Below are positions 59,102 to 64,000 of a DNA stretch of 64,000 bases, one piece after another. The translations under genes were made by a program, and so were the position numbers. The notes under the pieces are model-generated. The model was not told where the DNA came from and did not search any database. It saw only the letters and a program-made list of their open reading frames with translations. The number at the start of each line of letters is the position of its first letter. Position 1 is the first letter of the stretch. Source of the stretch: Petropleomorpha daqingensis (lineage in GTDB: Bacteria > Actinomycetota > Actinomycetes > Mycobacteriales > Geodermatophilaceae); the NCBI RefSeq assembly GCF_013408985.1, contig NZ_JACBZT010000001.1, positions 3,534,001-3,598,000 on the forward strand, written 5' to 3'.

Positions 59102-60419
59102 GCCGAGCCGGTTCGGCGGTCCAGCGGATCGGCAGCCTCTTCACGCCCCGCTGGAAGTTCGACCGCAGCAGCGCAGGCGGCCCGTCGGGCTCCAGCGTCC
59201 GGGTGCGGCGCAGCAGCTCGCCGAGCAGCGCCCGCATCTGCACCCTGGCCAGCTGCGCGCCGAGGCAGAAGTGCGGCCCGTGGCCGAAGGACAGGTGGGG
59301 GTTGGGCGCGCGGCGCGGGTCGAAGCGGTCGGGGTCGGGGAAGACCGACTCGTCGCGGTTGGCGGAGGTGAAGGAGACGACCACCTTGTCGCCGGCCCGG
59401 ACGTCGACGTCGCCGAGCCGCGCGTCGGTGGTCGCGGTGCGGCGGAAGACCATGACCGGCGTCCACCAGCGCAGCATCTCCTCGACCGCGCCGGGCAGCA
59501 GGGACGGGTCCGCGCGCAGGGCCGCCAGCGCGGCGGGGTGCTGCAGCAGGGCGATCAGGCCGCCGGGCAGCCCGTTGCGCAACGTCTCGTTCCCGGCGAC
59601 GGCGAAGAGCCAGAACATGTTCTCGAACTCCGCGTCGCTGACCCGGCCGCCGCCCTCGTCGACCTGGGCCAGCAGCACCGACATGACGTCGTCGCCCGGG
59701 TGTCGGCGCTTCTCCTCGGCGAGCAGCCCGGCGTAGGCGTAGAGGTCCGGCATCCCGGCGCGGGTCCGTGGGTCCGGCATGCGGCCGCTGTCGTCCGGCC
59801 GCGGTCGGACGGTGAGCGCCTCGCGGGCCATCGCCGTCCCGCCGGTGCCGTCGAACGCGGCCGAGTTCGCGTAGTCGGGGTCCTGCCAGCCGATCACCCT
59901 GTTGGACCAGTCGAAGAGCAGCCAGCGGTCCTCGGCCGGTACCCCGAGGACGTCGGCGAGGGTGAGCAGCGGCAGGTCGGCGGCGACGTCCTTCGCAAAA
60001 TCGCAGGATCCTGACCTCGCCCCGCCGATCATCCGGTCGACCAGCCCGGCGGCCGTGGCCTCGATCGACGAGGTGAGCGCCGCGACCGCCCGGGGGGTGA
60101 ACGACCTCGACAGCAGCCGCCGCAGCCGGGAGTGGTCCGGCGGGTCCATGTTCAGCATCATCCGGCGCACCCACTCGAGGTCGGTGGCGTCGCGGACCTG
60201 GGTCGCCCCGAGCCAGGAGGAGTACGTGGCCGGGTCGCGCAGGACCCGGTCGACGTCGGCGTGCCGCAGCACCAGCCAGAACCCCGGCCCGGCGGCCTGG
60301 CCGTGCAGCGCCGGCTCCTCGACCCACGCGACCGGCGCCTCGGTGCGCAGCCGGCGCAGCAGCTCGAAGGGAGGCCCGTTCTCGTAGGTGGCCGGGTCGA
60401 TGAGGGCTTCGGTGTCCAC
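59067..60419 (-). CDS. cytochrome P450
   Basis: 450-aa soluble class I bacterial P450 from GTG 60419. I-helix AGNETLRN, K-helix ExxR in EEMLRWW, and heme-binding FGHGPHFCLGAQLAR with the axial Cys. No redox partner gene is adjacent. A CYP family and substrate cannot be assigned by eye; similar P450s act on terpenoid, steroid or aromatic compounds. It is convergent with paaZ. Confidence 0.92.
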   Translation of the reverse strand: MDTEALIDPATYENGPPFELLRRLRTEAPVAWVEEPALHGQAAGPGFWLVLRHADVDRVLRDPATYSSWLGATQVRDATDLEWVRRMMLNMDPPDHSRLRRLLSRSFTPRAVAALTSSIEATAAGLVDRMIGGARSGSCDFAKDVAADLPLLTLADVLGVPAEDRWLLFDWSNRVIGWQDPDYANSAAFDGTGGTAMAREALTVRPRPDDSGRMPDPRTRAGMPDLYAYAGLLAEEKRRHPGDDVMSVLLAQVDEGGGRVSDAEFENMFWLFAVAGNETLRNGLPGGLIALLQHPAALAALRADPSLLPGAVEEMLRWWTPVMVFRRTATTDARLGDVDVRAGDKVVVSFTSANRDESVFPDPDRFDPRRAPNPHLSFGHGPHFCLGAQLARVQMRALLGELLRRTRTLEPDGPPALLRSNFQRGVKRLPIRWTAEPARLRPAARSSPPW

Positions 60420-60507
60420 GGCTGGGCTCCCGGCGGCGCTCGGAGGGGCAGGACGCGACGCTACGTCCGCCCAGAGCTGAACAGGAACAGAGGGGACGAC
60501 GCCGGGG

Positions 60508-60526
60508 TTGAGTGGGGCAGGCTCAA
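60508..60526 (+). promoter_or_regulatory. HAIR-like HspR operator upstream of lon
   Basis: TTGAGT-N7-GCTCAA, where the published HspR-associated inverted repeat (HAIR) is CTTGAGT-N7-ACTCAAG. Spacing is exactly 7 nt and one inner position differs. It ends 18 nt before the lon ATG. In Streptomyces lon is a known HspR target, so heat-shock derepression is likely here. Confidence 0.7.
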
Positions 60527-60544
60527 CCCTAGGAAGTGAACGAC

Positions 60545-62866
<2,322 letters not shown>

Positions 62867-62962
62867 GAAACCGCGCTCGGCCACGGAAGCGACCACCCGT
62901 TGGGTGGACGTTCGCGGAACAGGCGTCGACCCGCGCGACCGCCACCCCCTAGGGTCCGCGCC

Positions 62963-63193
62963 GTGAACGGCGGGCAGTGCCTGGTGGAACGGCAGATGCA
63001 CCGAGCGCGCCCGGTCGAGGTCCTCGTCGACGGCCGGTGGTGGCCCGGCGTCCAGTACGGCTGGCGCATGTACGACGACGGGACCGGCTGGCGCGCGGCG
63101 GTGCGGTTCGTGGTCCCCGGGCCGGGCTCCCCGAAGGCCCGGCACGCGCACCTGCCCATGGACGCGGTGCGCCCCCTCGGTTCACCCGCCTGA
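62963..63193 (+). CDS. small conserved actinobacterial protein
   Basis: 76 aa from GTG 62963. Likely globular: VEVLVDGRWWPGVQYGWRMYDDGTGWRAAVRF is a compact beta-rich segment full of Trp. No signal peptide or helix. Function unknown. The last 12 nt overlap the convergent adenylate kinase gene. It lies 97 nt after lon. Confidence 0.6.
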   Translation: MNGGQCLVERQMHRARPVEVLVDGRWWPGVQYGWRMYDDGTGWRAAVRFVVPGPGSPKARHAHLPMDAVRPLGSPA

Positions 63194-63787
63194 GCCGCCA
63201 GGTGCCGCAGCGGGCGGCAGCGCCGCGCGGAGGCGGGCGGTGACCTCGGCGACCTCGCCGTGCGCGTCGACCCGCCGGAGCAGGCCCGCGGCGGCGTAGA
63301 AGTCCGACAGCGGGGCGGTCAGCTCCCGGTAGACCTGCATTCGCCGCAGGACCGTGTCGGGCCGGTCGTCGTCCCGGGTCACCCAGGCACCGTCGACCTG
63401 CACCCGCCGCGCACCCAGCCGCCGGACCACCTCGTCCTCGTCCACCACGAGCTCGAGCACACCGTCCAGCGAGAGTCCCGCGGCGGCCAGGTGGTCGTGC
63501 AGCCGCTCGGCCTGCCCGAGCGTGCGCGGGAAGCCGTCGAGGAGGTAGCCGCCCCGGCAGTCCGCCTCCGCCAGGCGCGTCGCCAGCATCGCGACGGTGA
63601 GTTCGTCGGGCACGAGCTCACCGGCCGAGGAGTACACCTCCGCCTGCCGGCCGGCCTCCGTCGCGGCGGCGATCTGGGCCCGGACGATCTCGCCGGTGGA
63701 GATCGCGGGGATGCCCAACTCCTCGGCCAGGACGGCGGCCTGGGTCCCCTTGCCGGAGCCCGGCGGGCCGAGCAGGACGAGTCGCAT
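63182..63787 (-). CDS. adenylate kinase-like protein with short LID
   Basis: 201-aa P-loop kinase from ATG 63787. GPPGSGKGTQAAVLAEELGIPAISTGEIVR is the adenylate kinase N-terminus and GYLLDGFPRTLGQAERL the AMP-binding core. The LID between residues about 120 and 150 is short (RRVQVDGAWVTRDDDRPD) and lacks the four-Cys zinc site of some kinases. The C-terminal DTVLRRMQVYRELTAPL is conserved. In actinobacteria the main adk sits in the ribosomal protein operon, so this is probably a second copy. Confidence 0.85.
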   Translation of the reverse strand: MRLVLLGPPGSGKGTQAAVLAEELGIPAISTGEIVRAQIAAATEAGRQAEVYSSAGELVPDELTVAMLATRLAEADCRGGYLLDGFPRTLGQAERLHDHLAAAGLSLDGVLELVVDEDEVVRRLGARRVQVDGAWVTRDDDRPDTVLRRMQVYRELTAPLSDFYAAAGLLRRVDAHGEVAEVTARLRAALPPAAAPGGSGG

Positions 63788-63799
63788 GCCGGATTCTGC

Positions 63800-64000
63800 T
63801 CAGTTCCCGGTGGTCGGCACCAGGCCGCCCTGCGACCAGGTGGCCCAGTCGAGGTTCCAGTCGCCCCAGCCGTCCTCGACCGGGATGACCGTGCCGGTCC
63901 CCGTGTTGGTCCAGGTCACCGGGTCGCCGATCTGGGCGAAGCCGTAGTACCACTCGGCGTCGGCCGGGCTGAGGTTCGTGCAGCCGTGCGAGAGGTTCTG
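63800..64000 (-). CDS. L,D-transpeptidase (YkuD), C-terminal end only
   Basis: The reverse strand is open from the right edge to a TGA at 63800-63802. Its first residues read QNLSHGCTNLSPADAEWYY, where H-G-C-x-N is the catalytic YkuD signature with the active-site Cys. The last 66 residues continue to GLVPTTGN. The enzyme forms 3-3 peptidoglycan cross-links outside the membrane. The N-terminal part is beyond the window. Confidence 0.85.
   Translation of the reverse strand, partial: QNLSHGCTNLSPADAEWYYGFAQIGDPVTWTNTGTGTVIPVEDGWGDWNLDWATWSQGGLVPTTGN

Overview
The window is from a very high-GC actinobacterial chromosome. GTG starts are common, many genes are coupled through 4-nt ATGA/GTGA overlaps, and it carries an F420-type luciferase-like oxidoreductase, a lysine-tailed HU, an actinobacterial DksA-like protein and a Lon gene behind an HspR-type (HAIR-like) inverted repeat. 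The gene mix would fit a Geodermatophilaceae-like soil or rock actinobacterium (Blastococcus, Geodermatophilus, Modestobacter), but that is inference from style, not from a marker gene.

Region 1 (1-18.8 kb) is a glycan-catabolic block ending in a mobile-element boundary. It contains a 5'-truncated GH78 alpha-L-rhamnosidase, a family-5 ABC importer (lipoprotein, permease, permease-ATPase fusion, ATPase), two HSL-type esterases, two GH43 enzymes, a degenerate MazG-like protein, an FAD monooxygenase and a GH39-like protein that appears to have lost both catalytic glutamates. A tyrosine integrase lies at 17406-18596 and the 3' half of a tRNA-Asn gene at 18758-18795. Together these look like the integrase end and attR of an island whose other end lies left of the window. 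Between the second GH43 gene and the monooxygenase is a recombination scar: the 5' end of another GH78 gene, then a diverged copy of the leader and first codons of the MazG-like gene fused in frame to the monooxygenase.

Region 2 (18.8-42 kb) is mostly chromosomal housekeeping and accessory genes. It holds a SpoIIE-type phosphatase, a collagen-like secreted protein and a seven-gene operon (methyltransferase, epimerase, GT-C membrane protein, GT2, DUF2064, cytochrome b-molybdopterin fusion, membrane protein). These are followed by a lipoprotein, an LLM oxidoreductase, and a DksA-like / D-amino-acid-dehydrogenase-like / PucR-type regulator group. Four copies of the palindrome TTGCCG-N5-CGGCAA surround this group. 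Next come HU, an HpcH/HpaI aldolase, a DUF3500 protein, an AurF-type diiron oxygenase with a ferredoxin-fused reductase, and two proteins that together carry four YbjQ-like domains.

Region 3 (42-60.4 kb) is an amine and aromatic catabolism island. A copper amine oxidase and two divergent APC transporters with an IclR regulator could turn phenylethylamine-type amines into aryl-acetaldehydes. An FAD hydroxylase and an unusual metallo-beta-lactamase-fold protein form a second unit. A full phenylacetyl-CoA module follows: paaABCDE, paaK, a TetR regulator and paaZ, with a TetR-type operator in the paaA/paaK divergent promoter. A P450 lies convergent to paaZ. No phenylacetaldehyde dehydrogenase is visible in the window.

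Region 4 (60.5-64 kb) has lon, a small conserved protein, a second-type adenylate kinase with a shortened LID, and the 3' end of an L,D-transpeptidase gene running off the right edge.
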